Shown piece after piece: positions 34,359-44,151 of a stretch of DNA of 64,000 nucleotides (position 1 is its first letter; every line of letters starts with the position of its first letter). The stretch covers positions 1 through 64,000 of the forward strand of contig JBGAHE010000016.1 of NCBI GenBank assembly GCA_044226365.1, given 5' to 3'. The notes below the pieces were generated by a model, which saw only the letters and a program-made list of their open reading frames with translations, did no database searches and was not told where the DNA came from. The DNA is from JALHNI01 sp044226365. GTDB lineage: Bacteria > Acidobacteriota > Terriglobia > Bryobacterales > Bryobacteraceae. Position numbers and translations under genes: made by a program.

Positions 34359-35609
34359 TTAGGCGGCAAGAAACTGTTGGACGGTCTGAATCAGCTGCTG
34401 CGACTGGACGGGTTTCGAGAGGAAGGCCTGCATGCCGTGCTGACGGCAGAGCTCGTAGAATTCGCTGGAGGAATTGGCGGTGAGGGCGAGAATCGGGATG
34501 GCTTCGTAGCCGGGAAGCCGGCGCAGCCGATGGGTGGCTTCGAAACCGTCCATGCCAGGCATCTGCAGATCCATCAGGACCAGGTCGTACCGATAGCCGG
34601 ACGCGGCCTTGAGGGCAGCCATGCCGCTATCGGCGCAATCGGCCTCAAACTCGTTGCGTTCGAGCATGTGGACGACAATCATCTGCGAGACCTTGTTGTC
34701 CTCCACCAGGAGGATACGCGGCTTACCCTGGCGCAGGAGGCGAGACGGCGTAGCCGGCAGCGCGTCGTCGGCGGCGATCAGCGGCAGGTCGACGGTGAAC
34801 GTACTGCCTTTGCCGAGTTCGCTCTCGACGCGAATGTCGCCGCCCAACAGACGGGTCAGTTCGCGGACGAGCGCGAGCCCGAGGCCCAAGCCCTGGTACT
34901 GGCGCGACAGCCCGCCCTCGAGCTGTTCGAAGCTCTCGAAGACGCGCTGCACCATCTCCGGTGCGATGCCGATGCCGGTGTCCGAGACGGCGATCTCGAG
35001 ACGTTCGCCGCCCGGGCCGTCGAGCGACTGATAGCGGCGCAAGGATAGGGAGACGTGGCCGGTGTTGGTGAACTTGACGGCGTTCGACAGAAGCTGCTCG
35101 ATCAGACGTCGGAAACGCAGTTCGTCGCCGGCGATCAGTTCAGGCAAGGAACGGTCCAGGCGCAGTTCGAACTCGAGTCCCTTGGCGCGCGCTTTCCGTT
35201 CATGTTCAGCGACCAGGGCGTCCACGGCGCGCACCAGTTGAAACGGCGTGCGCTCAGCGCGGACATTGCCCGCGGTGAGCGCCGCGTACTCCAGCGTCGC
35301 GCTGAGGATTTCGTAAAGCGTATCCGCGCAGGTGCGGGTGATTTCGAGATATTCGCGCTGCTCGACGGTGAGGGGCGTTTCCGAAAGCAGGTCGGTCATG
35401 CCGAGGATGCCGGTGAGCGGCGTCCGAATCTCGTGGTTCAGGCTGGTAAGAAACTGCCCCTTGAGGTTCTGCAGTTCTTCACTGGGCTTCAGGTTCTCGC
35501 GCGCCTTGAGATCACGAACCGCCCACAAGGGTGCGACGCGCGTGGCGACGATGGGTTCGTCATCCTCGGGGAGGAGACGATCGTCGAATTCTGAGTACAA
35601 ACCGTCCAT
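34359..35609 (-). CDS. Soluble hybrid histidine kinase with C-terminal receiver domain
   Basis: A 416-residue kinase without membrane segments or a recognisable sensor domain. The H-box has His59 (LNHEIRTPLTG) and is followed by the HATPase domain with N, G1 (DTGIGI) and G2 (GLGLGLAL) boxes. The receiver domain (about 297-416) has VEDN, phospho-acceptor Asp347 (VLMDLQMPGMDG) and Lys399. AAGGAAG is a ribosome site. With only about 40 residues before the H-box it must sense through a partner or by interaction. No response regulator is beside it. Confidence 0.93.
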   Translation of the reverse strand: MDGLYSEFDDRLLPEDDEPIVATRVAPLWAVRDLKARENLKPSEELQNLKGQFLTSLNHEIRTPLTGILGMTDLLSETPLTVEQREYLEITRTCADTLYEILSATLEYAALTAGNVRAERTPFQLVRAVDALVAEHERKARAKGLEFELRLDRSLPELIAGDELRFRRLIEQLLSNAVKFTNTGHVSLSLRRYQSLDGPGGERLEIAVSDTGIGIAPEMVQRVFESFEQLEGGLSRQYQGLGLGLALVRELTRLLGGDIRVESELGKGSTFTVDLPLIAADDALPATPSRLLRQGKPRILLVEDNKVSQMIVVHMLERNEFEADCADSGMAALKAASGYRYDLVLMDLQMPGMDGFEATHRLRRLPGYEAIPILALTANSSSEFYELCRQHGMQAFLSKPVQSQQLIQTVQQFLAA

Positions 35610-35668
35610 GCTGGCCGCTTCCTTAGTAGCTTCATCGGACCAGCCTTAGGAAAAGTTTAGGTAAATGC

Positions 35669-36550
35669 TTAGTCGTCGCTGGCGAACATGCCGGTGATCG
35701 CGCCCAGACCGCTGCGTTCGTCGCCGCCGCCGGTGGCCGTGGGAGCGAGTTCGCGGCGCATCTTTTCCAGCGTCATGCTCTGCACGATGGCCCGGCCAGG
35801 TCCTTGTAAAGTCGCGAGAAACAGGCCTTCGCCGCCGAAAATCGCCGTCTTGATGCCGCCGACGAACTGAATGTCGTAGCTGACCGATTCGTCGAAGGCG
35901 ACGATGCAGCCGGTGTCCACCTGAAGCATTTCGCCGGGCTTAAGATCGAATTCGACAAAGTCGCCGCCGCCGTGGATGAAAACGGTCCCGGGGCCGGTCA
36001 GGCGTTCCAAAATGAAACCTTCGCCGCCGAAAAAGCCCGCACCGAGCTTCTTGGTGAAGGCGATATTGAGGTTCACGCCGGTTTGCGCGCACAAAAAGCT
36101 ATCACGCTGCACGAGGATCGACTGGCCCGCGCGGAGCTCGAACGGCTGAATCCGGCCCGGATAGCTGCCCGCAAAGCCCACTTCGCCGGCCGAATTGGCC
36201 CGGAAATAGGTGAGAAACAGACTTTCGCCCATCACCTTACGCTTCAGCGCGCCGAGCAGCTTTTCGCCGAGAGAATTCCCGCTCATGCGAGTCTCCCAGT
36301 TCACCGACGGGGTTTTGTACAGCATCTTGCCGGCTTCGGCATAGAGTTCCTGACCCGGGGTGAGCCGGATGCGGACGACTTGGAGGTTATCGCCCTGGAT
36401 GGTGTAATCAAGCGGGGTCTGATTGAACATCTGGTTAATCAGCGGCGGCGGAGCGAGCGTGGGGCCGGCACCCGGCACCGGGACGCCGCATTTGGGACAA
36501 AACTTCGCCCCCTCGGCCAATTGGCTACCACAAGACGTACAGAAAGCCAT
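35669..36550 (-). CDS. TIGR00266/AIM24 family protein with N-terminal zinc ribbon
   Basis: A 293-residue protein. Residues 1-24 form a zinc ribbon with two CxxC knuckles (CTSC, CPKC). The remainder is the AIM24/TIGR00266 beta-rich domain with repeated Gly patterns such as GEGFILERLTGPGTVFIHGGGDF. The function of the bacterial family is unknown. GAGGAGG is a strong ribosome site and TAGAAT lies upstream. It is divergent from the large secreted-protein gene 108 bases away. Confidence 0.9.
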   Translation of the reverse strand: MAFCTSCGSQLAEGAKFCPKCGVPVPGAGPTLAPPPLINQMFNQTPLDYTIQGDNLQVVRIRLTPGQELYAEAGKMLYKTPSVNWETRMSGNSLGEKLLGALKRKVMGESLFLTYFRANSAGEVGFAGSYPGRIQPFELRAGQSILVQRDSFLCAQTGVNLNIAFTKKLGAGFFGGEGFILERLTGPGTVFIHGGGDFVEFDLKPGEMLQVDTGCIVAFDESVSYDIQFVGGIKTAIFGGEGLFLATLQGPGRAIVQSMTLEKMRRELAPTATGGGDERSGLGAITGMFASDD

Positions 36551-36658
36551 CCGTTACAACCTCCTCAACACTCCGTATTCTACAATCGAGCTAGCGGCAT
36601 CCCGTTGCCGGACTGCCCGCGTCCTGCCTGTTTTCGCTTTTCGCTTCCCAGACAAAAC

Positions 36659-39469
36659 ATGAAACGCATTCTGTCTTTATTTGTTCTCGCTATTTCGCTG
36701 ACGGCGGCGGATCCGCCGCGTGGTTGTGGCACGACTCCGGGGACCGAGGTGGCAACTCGGCTACGGCACCAGCAGAATCTGCGCCTGGCGCGAGCGCGCA
36801 AGGTCAGGCTCGCCGAAAGGACCAGTGCGGCCACCACAGTGGGCGACCTCGTCGTGATGGATGCTGGCGGCGGCGTCGTGGCGCAACGCAATCCCTTCAA
36901 CCTGGACCGTCAGGTCGTCCGGTTCACCCCGCAAGCCGGGGGCGGCTATCGATTTGTCACCGAGCCGGGGACGGTGGAAGAGCTCACCCAGGCCACGGCG
37001 GTGACCCTGGGCGACGATGACTCGCGCGAGTTCGCCTTGCCCTTTCCCTTCCCCTACTTCGGGCAGACGAAGAATCGCATCTTCCTGAACTCCGACGGCA
37101 ACCTGACCTTCGACCGCGCCGACGGCCAGACGGCGGACCGCTCGCTCGGGCGCTTCACCGCCGGACCGCCCCGCATCGCCGGCCTCTTCTACGACCTCGA
37201 CCCGACCTCCGGCGGCCAGGTGACCATGCTCACCACCCCGCAGCGCGCCGTCTTCACCTGGAATCGGGTGCCGGATTATCGCAGCAGCGGCGTGGGGCTG
37301 CCGAATACCTTCCAGGTGACCCTGTATCCGGATGGGCGGATTGAGATCGCCTATGGTGGCGTGAATACGCTGGAGGCGGTGGTGGGCCTTTCGCGCGGCG
37401 ACATTACCCGCCCCACGGAGATTGTGTCGCTCGCGGGCGGCAGTTCGGTGACTTACACCGGCTCCGTGGCGGAGCTCTTCACCCTGGGCGATGACCTCGA
37501 CCTGGTGACGCTGTCGCAACGCTTCTATACCCAGTTCGACGACGCCTACGACTATCTGGTGGTCTACAACACGATGGGGCTTTCGGCGGGCAGCGGCGTG
37601 GTGGCCTACGAAGTGACGCTGCGCAATAGCCGGACCGGTTACGGCGATGTGCCGGCGAACTCCGGCAGCGAATATGGATCCAAACAGCGTTTGCAGGCAG
37701 TGCTGAACATGGGGCCGACGTCGCAGTTTCCGCTCGACCCGTTTGGCCTGGTGCCGTCGCGCGGCACAGCGGGCGATACGCCGCTTTCGGTGCTGGGTCA
37801 TGAGGCGGGCCATCTGTTTTTGGCTTACGCGAGCGTCCGCGACGCGAACAGCGACATCGCGCGGCCGATGTTGGGCGTGCAGCTGGCGCACTGGAATTTC
37901 GCCTTCAATTCTGAAGCGTCGCTACTCGAAGGCAATCGGATTCGCGACAACGGTCCGGGGGCCTCGCCTCGCTTCGAGACGACCGCGACGGTGGAAGGCT
38001 ATTCGCCGCTCGATCAGTATCTGATGGGGCTGCGCGCGCCCGAGGACGTGCCCGCCACCTTCCTGGTGACCAATCCGTCCTATGGCGGCTTCAATCGCGG
38101 GCCGCAACGCGGCGTGCAGTTTGACGGCGTGCGGCGCGACGTGACGATCGACGAGATCGTGCGCGCGGAAGGACGCCGGACGCCGGACCATACGGTGGCC
38201 CAGCGGCACTTCCGCTTTGCTTTCATCGTGCTCACCTCCGAAGGCGTGCAACCGACGGCGGAGCAATTGGCGCAGGTGGAACGTTACCGCAGCGAGTTTG
38301 CGGCTTACTTTGCGCGTGTCACCGGCGGCCGGGCGACGGCGGAAACGCGCCTCTTGAAGGCGTTGCGCTTTCGGGCTGAGCCGGCCTTAGGGGTGGTAGA
38401 AGGCGCAACTGTCTCCGCCCCACTCGACCTCGATCAACCCGCGGCGGCCAACCTGACCTTGCGCCTCCGCAGCGCGACCGGCGCGGTGAGCGTCCCCGAG
38501 ACGGTGACCATCGCCGCCGGGGCAAACAGCGTGCTGATTCCCATCCGCGGCGTCCGCGCGGCGACCGACGACATCACCGTGGAGACGAACGCCGCCGGCT
38601 ATGAAGTAGGTCGCTTGAAGGTGCAGGTATCGCCGGTGAGCCGCGCGCTCACGGTCCGCGTGATGGAAGGCGCGCGAGTCTTGCCGCGCGACGGCGACCC
38701 GCCGACGACGGTGGTGGCGCGCGTGGTGGATCAGAACTATGTCGTGTATCCGGGGCTCGAGGTGACCGCGACGGCGAGCGATGGCGGGGCCGTCTCGCCA
38801 AGCCGTGCCGTGGCCGACGCCGCCGGTGAAGTGCGCTTCAGTTGGACGCCGGGGCAATTGTTAACGCTGCGGGTGGCCGGCGGCGACGCCGGAGTGGCGC
38901 AGGCGTTCCGCACGCCGGTGGTCTATGACGGCGGCGTAATCAATGCGGCGTTTCGCGAGGCCGGCGTGCAGGGCTTGAGCCCCGGTGGCTTGACCAGTCT
39001 CTACGGCGTCGACCTGGCCACCACCACCGCGACCTCCGTGGGGGCGTTAACGTTGGAAGGCACCCAGGTGTCGGTGGGGACGACGGCGGCACGACTGCTG
39101 TATGTGAGCCCCACGCAGATCAACTTCGTGATGCCGGCGCTGGCGCCTGGCGTCTACTCGATCGCGGTGACGACGGCCGCGGGGCGGTCCGCGTTAAAGC
39201 AAGTGGCGCTCGACTCGGCCTGGCCCGGCCTGTTTGCGGCGCGCGTCAACGGCGGCACGCTGGAGCTCGATGTCACGGGTTTGGGAACGGCGGGAACCGG
39301 CGTCCGCGTGCTGGCGGGCGGCACGACGCTTGCCCTGGCCAGCCGGGTGGGAACGGGTCCGGTGGTGCGCTTGACGGTGTCGCTACCCGCCGGATTGAGC
39401 GGCGCCCAGGAGGTCCGCGTGGGCGTGGGCGAACGCTTGAGTAACGCCGTCACCGTCTTACTTCCCTAG
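36659..39469 (+). CDS. Large secreted protein with HExxH motif and C-terminal TIGR03437 domain
   Basis: A 936-residue exported protein with a signal peptide (MKRILSLFVLAISLTAAD). The middle has a nidogen-like beta region (about 100-270) and HEAGH at 381-385, a zincin-type metal motif; Ser-Glu in NSEASLLEG about 40 residues later could supply a third ligand. Beta-sandwich regions follow, then a TIGR03437 (Solibacter C-terminal) domain from about 758, with GLTSLYGVDLA and YVSPTQINFVMPA. It is probably a secreted or surface protein; protease activity is inferred from the motif only. Confidence 0.8.
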   Translation: MKRILSLFVLAISLTAADPPRGCGTTPGTEVATRLRHQQNLRLARARKVRLAERTSAATTVGDLVVMDAGGGVVAQRNPFNLDRQVVRFTPQAGGGYRFVTEPGTVEELTQATAVTLGDDDSREFALPFPFPYFGQTKNRIFLNSDGNLTFDRADGQTADRSLGRFTAGPPRIAGLFYDLDPTSGGQVTMLTTPQRAVFTWNRVPDYRSSGVGLPNTFQVTLYPDGRIEIAYGGVNTLEAVVGLSRGDITRPTEIVSLAGGSSVTYTGSVAELFTLGDDLDLVTLSQRFYTQFDDAYDYLVVYNTMGLSAGSGVVAYEVTLRNSRTGYGDVPANSGSEYGSKQRLQAVLNMGPTSQFPLDPFGLVPSRGTAGDTPLSVLGHEAGHLFLAYASVRDANSDIARPMLGVQLAHWNFAFNSEASLLEGNRIRDNGPGASPRFETTATVEGYSPLDQYLMGLRAPEDVPATFLVTNPSYGGFNRGPQRGVQFDGVRRDVTIDEIVRAEGRRTPDHTVAQRHFRFAFIVLTSEGVQPTAEQLAQVERYRSEFAAYFARVTGGRATAETRLLKALRFRAEPALGVVEGATVSAPLDLDQPAAANLTLRLRSATGAVSVPETVTIAAGANSVLIPIRGVRAATDDITVETNAAGYEVGRLKVQVSPVSRALTVRVMEGARVLPRDGDPPTTVVARVVDQNYVVYPGLEVTATASDGGAVSPSRAVADAAGEVRFSWTPGQLLTLRVAGGDAGVAQAFRTPVVYDGGVINAAFREAGVQGLSPGGLTSLYGVDLATTTATSVGALTLEGTQVSVGTTAARLLYVSPTQINFVMPALAPGVYSIAVTTAAGRSALKQVALDSAWPGLFAARVNGGTLELDVTGLGTAGTGVRVLAGGTTLALASRVGTGPVVRLTVSLPAGLSGAQEVRVGVGERLSNAVTVLLP

Positions 39470-39498
39470 TCCGTAAGGGCCTTGTACACTGGGAGAGC

Positions 39499-39575
<77 letters not shown>

Positions 39576-39589
39576 CTTCCCTCCCCGCC

Positions 39590-42500
39590 TTACGCCCGCC
39601 GCTTTTTGAGCAGATAACAGAGCGCCGGCAACGCCAAAAACGTCAGCACCAGCGTGGACGCGAGCCCTCCGACGACGACGGTGGCGAGCGGCCGTTGCAC
39701 GTCAGAGCCAATGCCCGTAGCCCGCGCCGCGGGCACCATCCCCAACAGCGCCACGACGATCATCATCAGCACGGGGCGCAGTTGCGAGAGAGCCCCCTGC
39801 ACCACCGCTTCATGAACGTCGGCTTGCTCCTGACGCAGGCGGCGGTTGATCTCCGACACCACCAGGACGCCGCTCATCACGGCGACGCCGAACAGACTGA
39901 TGAAGCCGACCGCGGCCGACACGCTCAGATTGATGCCGCGCAACCACAGGAACAGAATGCCGCCCACCAGCGAGAACGGCACGTTCAACAACACGATCCC
40001 CGCGTCCTTGCTGTTGCCGAAAGCGAAGAACAGCAGGACAAAGATGATGCCGATGGTGAGCGGCATCACCATGGTGAGGCGTCGCTTGGCGCGCGTCAGA
40101 TTGTCGAACTGCCCGCCCCACTCGACCCGATAGCCGTCGGGCAGCTTCACCTGCGCGGCCAGTTTTTCCTGCGCTTCGGCCGCGAAGCCCCCTTGATCGC
40201 GGCCGCGGATGTTCGTGCGGACGGCGATTTGCCGGCGGTTCTCCCGCCGGCCGATGATGCTCTGGCCGTTCACCACCTCGATCTTCGCGAGTTGCGAAAG
40301 CGGAATGCGAGCGCCGGAGCGGGTGGGGACCAGCATCGAGCCGATGACGTTCGGATCGGTGCGCGCTTCCGGCGCGAACCGGACGGAAAGGTCGAAGCGG
40401 CGTTCGCCCTCAAAGATATTTGAGACCACGCGTCCGCCAATGGCGAGTTCGATCTGGTCCTGCACGTCGCGCACGCGGACTCCGAAACGGGCCATCTTTT
40501 CGCGGTCCAGTTGAATGGTGAGCTGCGGCTGCGGCGCCTCCTGCTCAATGGCCGTGTCGGCCGCGCCGGGAATAGCCCTGATGACCTTGAGCGTCTCCTC
40601 GGCGCGGGCGCGAAGGATGTCGAGGTCGGGCCCCACGAGGATGACGGCGAGGTCAGCGGACGAACCGGTCACCACTTCGGTGACGGTGTCAATGATGGGC
40701 TGCGTGATGTTGAAGGTAGCGCCGGGGATCACCTCGGGCATCAGGCGCGACAGGTCGTTGACGAGGTCGGCTTTGGTGCGTCCGGCGGGCCACTGGTCGT
40801 AGGACTGCAGCGTCACCAGGAGCTCGATGCGATTGGGCCCGAAGGGGTCTGTGCCGGCGTCGTTGCGGCCGGACTGCGAGCCGACCAGCCGAATCTCCGG
40901 GAAGGTGCGCAGCGTGCCACGCATCTGCTCGGCGACGCGCGCCGTCTTCTCGAGCGAAGTGCCGGGCGGCAAGTTGGCGCGGATCCAGATGGTGCCTTCG
41001 TCGAGCGTGGGGAGGAACTCGCTGCCGAGCGACGTGGCCAGCCCAAAGGCGCCCACCACCACCACCCCAGCCAAGCCGACGACCACGGGAGCACGGCGCA
41101 GACCCGTCTGCAACACGCGCTCGTAAGCGCGGCTGAGCCACGCCAGCACCGGATTCTCCCAATGCTTGGCTCCGTTGCGAAACAGGAACGTCGCCATCAC
41201 GGGGACCAGCGTGAGGGCGATCAGCATGGCGCCGAAGAGCGCATAGCAGACAGTGAAAGCCATGGGCGTGAACAGGCGCCGCTCCACGCGCTCCAGGGTA
41301 AATAACGGCACGTAGGCCGAAATGATGATGATCAGCGAGAAGAACAGCGGGGACTCGACGTCGAGCGCGGCATCCCGCACAGCCTTGAAGACGCTATCGG
41401 TACCCTGCGGATTGCGTTGATGGAAGGTATGCAGTACGCGCTCCACCATGATCAGGGAGCCGTCGACAATGATGCCGAAATCCAGCGCGCCCAGGCTGAG
41501 TAAGTTCGCCGGAATTCCAGTGAGATACATGCAGCCAAAGGCAAAAAGGAGCGCTAGCGGAATGGTGATGGCGGTAAGTAACGCCGCGCGGAAGCTGCCC
41601 AGAAAGAGTAAGAGGATGAAAACGACGATCAGCAGCCCTTCCAGCAAAGTCTTCGCGACGGTGGCGAGCGTGTTACTCACTAACTCCGTGCGGTCGTAAA
41701 TGGCGTTAAGCTTCACGCCCGCCGGCAGCGACGCGTTCAATTCGTCGACGGCTTCGTGCACGCGGCCCAGCACTTCGCTCGGGTTCTGGCCGCGCCGCAT
41801 CAGGACGATGCCTTCCACGCCGCCGGTGCGCTCCTGCAAGCCGAAAATGCCCGTGGGCGGTGCGGCGCCCAGCGAAACCTTGCCGAGGTCTTTGATGTAG
41901 ACGGGGACGCCCTTGTTCTCGGCGACGACGCTGTTCTCAATGTCGGGGATCGACTTGAGCAGACCGACGCCGCGCACCGCGAGCGATTGTTCTCGATTAT
42001 CGAGCAGCGCGCCGCCCGCGTTCTGATTGCTCTCCTCCACGGCTGCGGCCAACTCGCTTAGCGAGAGGTTGTACTTTTCGAGCGCGAGCGGATCGATCTG
42101 TATCTGATACTGCTTCACGAGCCCGCCGAACGGCACGATGTCGGCCACGCCGCCCGCTTGCAGCAAGCGCGGATAGACGACCCAGTCCTGCAGTTCGCGC
42201 AGTTGCCGCGAGTCGAGTCCCCCGCCTTCGAGGCTGTAACGGAAGAGCTCGCCGATCGGCGTGGCCATGGGCGCGAGCGTGGGCGTGAGTCCCTCGGGGA
42301 GTTCGGCTTCGCGCAATTTCTCGATCACCACTTGGCGGGCAAAGTAATCGTTCGTGCCGTACTCAAAGGTGAGTTCGTTGGTGGCGAGTCCGAAGATGGT
42401 CCTGGAGCGGCGGGAGATGACGTTCGGCACGCTGTTCAGCGCGCGTTCGATGGGGATGGTGACCTGCTGTTCCACCTCTTCGGCCGCCAGGCCGGGCACC

Positions 42501-42655
42501 GGCGTGACGATTTCCACCGTCGTATCGGAGATGTCCGGGTAGGCTTCGATCTTCAATTGCGTGAACGACCAGACGCCAAAGACCACTAACGCCAGCGCCG
42601 CCACCAGCGCCAGAAAGCGCTGTTCGAGAGCCAACCGCAGAAGGCGTGCAATCAT
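39590..42655 (-). CDS. Heavy-metal efflux RND pump (CzcA-like)
   Basis: A 1021-residue proton-driven RND transporter of the heavy-metal (HME) group, with twelve membrane segments and two large periplasmic loops. The TM4 signature DFGIIVDGSLIMVE carries the D-D-E pattern typical of divalent-metal CzcA/CnrA-type pumps rather than CusA. The ATG at 42655 overlaps the DUF190 stop (ATGA). It is the last gene of the four-gene efflux operon and ends 14 bases from the convergent tRNA-Arg; no terminator was seen between them. Confidence 0.95.
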   Translation of the reverse strand: MIARLLRLALEQRFLALVAALALVVFGVWSFTQLKIEAYPDISDTTVEIVTPVPGLAAEEVEQQVTIPIERALNSVPNVISRRSRTIFGLATNELTFEYGTNDYFARQVVIEKLREAELPEGLTPTLAPMATPIGELFRYSLEGGGLDSRQLRELQDWVVYPRLLQAGGVADIVPFGGLVKQYQIQIDPLALEKYNLSLSELAAAVEESNQNAGGALLDNREQSLAVRGVGLLKSIPDIENSVVAENKGVPVYIKDLGKVSLGAAPPTGIFGLQERTGGVEGIVLMRRGQNPSEVLGRVHEAVDELNASLPAGVKLNAIYDRTELVSNTLATVAKTLLEGLLIVVFILLLFLGSFRAALLTAITIPLALLFAFGCMYLTGIPANLLSLGALDFGIIVDGSLIMVERVLHTFHQRNPQGTDSVFKAVRDAALDVESPLFFSLIIIISAYVPLFTLERVERRLFTPMAFTVCYALFGAMLIALTLVPVMATFLFRNGAKHWENPVLAWLSRAYERVLQTGLRRAPVVVGLAGVVVVGAFGLATSLGSEFLPTLDEGTIWIRANLPPGTSLEKTARVAEQMRGTLRTFPEIRLVGSQSGRNDAGTDPFGPNRIELLVTLQSYDQWPAGRTKADLVNDLSRLMPEVIPGATFNITQPIIDTVTEVVTGSSADLAVILVGPDLDILRARAEETLKVIRAIPGAADTAIEQEAPQPQLTIQLDREKMARFGVRVRDVQDQIELAIGGRVVSNIFEGERRFDLSVRFAPEARTDPNVIGSMLVPTRSGARIPLSQLAKIEVVNGQSIIGRRENRRQIAVRTNIRGRDQGGFAAEAQEKLAAQVKLPDGYRVEWGGQFDNLTRAKRRLTMVMPLTIGIIFVLLFFAFGNSKDAGIVLLNVPFSLVGGILFLWLRGINLSVSAAVGFISLFGVAVMSGVLVVSEINRRLRQEQADVHEAVVQGALSQLRPVLMMIVVALLGMVPAARATGIGSDVQRPLATVVVGGLASTLVLTFLALPALCYLLKKRRA

Positions 42656-42999
42656 GCGGGGCTCCCGCCGCGCAGGCCCCAATGCAGCACCTCGCCATCC
42701 ACCAGGAAGATCATGCCCTCCTTCACCATCGAGCGCAGCTTGGGCAACAGCCCACGCAGCTTCTCTTCGCTTTCGACGATGGTGATCGTCACCGGATGAT
42801 CGTCGGTAACGCCGAAAAGGTGCTTGCGATGCAAGTGGCGATTGATGCCGAAGCCCATGATGCCGCTGTGCACCGTGGCGCCGGCGATGCCGGCCTCTAG
42901 CAGCATCTCGACGATCGCCTCATACAGCGGCACGCGGGACTCGCCCCATTGGTCGGTCTCATCCAGAAAGATGAGCATCATCTTGTGCGGCGCACTCAT
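42652..42999 (-). CDS. DUF190 family protein
   Basis: A 115-residue PII/CutA-like small protein of the DUF190 family. Typical segments are LIFLDETDQWGESRVPLYEAIVEML, AGATVHSGIMGFG and VTITIVESEEKL. DUF190 genes are commonly embedded in metal and ion transport operons and are thought to be regulatory. Its start codon directly abuts the TAA of the adaptor gene, and its stop overlaps the pump start. Confidence 0.9.
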   Translation of the reverse strand: MSAPHKMMLIFLDETDQWGESRVPLYEAIVEMLLEAGIAGATVHSGIMGFGINRHLHRKHLFGVTDDHPVTITIVESEEKLRGLLPKLRSMVKEGMIFLVDGEVLHWGLRGGSPA

Positions 43000-44151
43000 T
43001 TAGTAGCCCCTCAGCAACATCGCGCCGTCCACCACCACGCGGTCACCCGCGTTGAGCCCCGTGGTCACCGGCATCATCTCGCCGGAGCGGCGGCCCACCT
43101 CCACCGTGGTTGCTTCAAAGCGCCCGGGCGCCAGTTCGCGAAAGACGATGGTCTTGCCCTGGGCTTGAATCACCGAGCGCGCCGGCACCACCGGGACGTC
43201 ATGGTAGCTCTCGATGTGCCGCACTTCGCCAAACATCTCGGGCCGCAGTTTGCCGCCCGGGTTGCCCAGTTCCGCCCACACCTTCAGCGTGCGAGTCTGC
43301 GGATCCACCGCGTCCGCCATGCGGGCCACGCGGCTATGGAAGACCTCACCCGGATACGCCGACAGACTCACATCGAACAGCTCGCCGGGCTTGACGAGTC
43401 GAATGGCGGACTCCGGCACTTCCGCCGAGATCCAGACGCTGCTCAAATTTGCGATCGTCATCAGCGACGCGCTGAGGTCGTTGCGAAACTCACCCGCCAC
43501 CACCGTCATCTCCGTGATCTTGCCCGAGAGCGGCGCGCGCACCACAATGCGCTGGCGGAAGGAGCCCGGCTTTAGGCCGAGCAAATCGAGCTTCGACGCC
43601 GCCTGCTGCTGAAGCGTCCGCGCCTGGCGCACGGCCGTGCGGGCTTGCGAAAGCGTGGTTTCCGCCGCGACCACTTCCTTCTTCGCAATGGCGTCGCCTT
43701 TGAAGAGTTCGGAGACGCGATCAAAGTCGAGTTGCGCTTTGTGCAGCGTGGCCTGCGCGTCGGTGACCTGCGCTTCGGCCTGCATGGCGGCCGAGGCGGC
43801 GGCGTCGGCCTCAGGGCTCTCCACGGTCAGCAACGGGTCGTTCTGCCGGACGGCGTCGCCGAAGCGGACCAGCACTTCCGACACGCGCCCCGGCACGGGC
43901 AGCAACACCTTCGAGACCTGGTTTGGATTCACCTCCACCTTCCCCGGCGCGGTGAATTCGTCGGTGGGCATGGAGGCGATCCGGACGGTGGCCACCTGCA
44001 GTTGCTTGAGCTTCGGAGAATCTGCCGGGATGTCGATGCGGCCCGTCTGCGTGGATTCTGCCGGGCGCGCGGGACGCTTGGCGGCCGATTCCGGAGCCCG
44101 ATTGCAGGCGGCGATCAGAACGGCACTCAGGAGCAACGGGACACGTCTCAT
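43000..44151 (-). CDS. Efflux RND periplasmic adaptor (CzcB-like lipoprotein)
   Basis: A 383-residue membrane-fusion protein linking the RND pump to the TolC channel. A lipobox (LIAAC, Cys16) suggests inner-membrane anchoring by lipid. The lipoyl half-motifs flank a long coiled-coil hairpin (about 100-190; AAMQAEAQVTDAQATLHKAQ), followed by the beta-barrel domain with VWISAEVPESAIRLVKPGE and the MP domain. It overlaps the TolC gene by ATGA. Confidence 0.93.
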   Translation of the reverse strand: MRRVPLLLSAVLIAACNRAPESAAKRPARPAESTQTGRIDIPADSPKLKQLQVATVRIASMPTDEFTAPGKVEVNPNQVSKVLLPVPGRVSEVLVRFGDAVRQNDPLLTVESPEADAAASAAMQAEAQVTDAQATLHKAQLDFDRVSELFKGDAIAKKEVVAAETTLSQARTAVRQARTLQQQAASKLDLLGLKPGSFRQRIVVRAPLSGKITEMTVVAGEFRNDLSASLMTIANLSSVWISAEVPESAIRLVKPGELFDVSLSAYPGEVFHSRVARMADAVDPQTRTLKVWAELGNPGGKLRPEMFGEVRHIESYHDVPVVPARSVIQAQGKTIVFRELAPGRFEATTVEVGRRSGEMMPVTTGLNAGDRVVVDGAMLLRGY

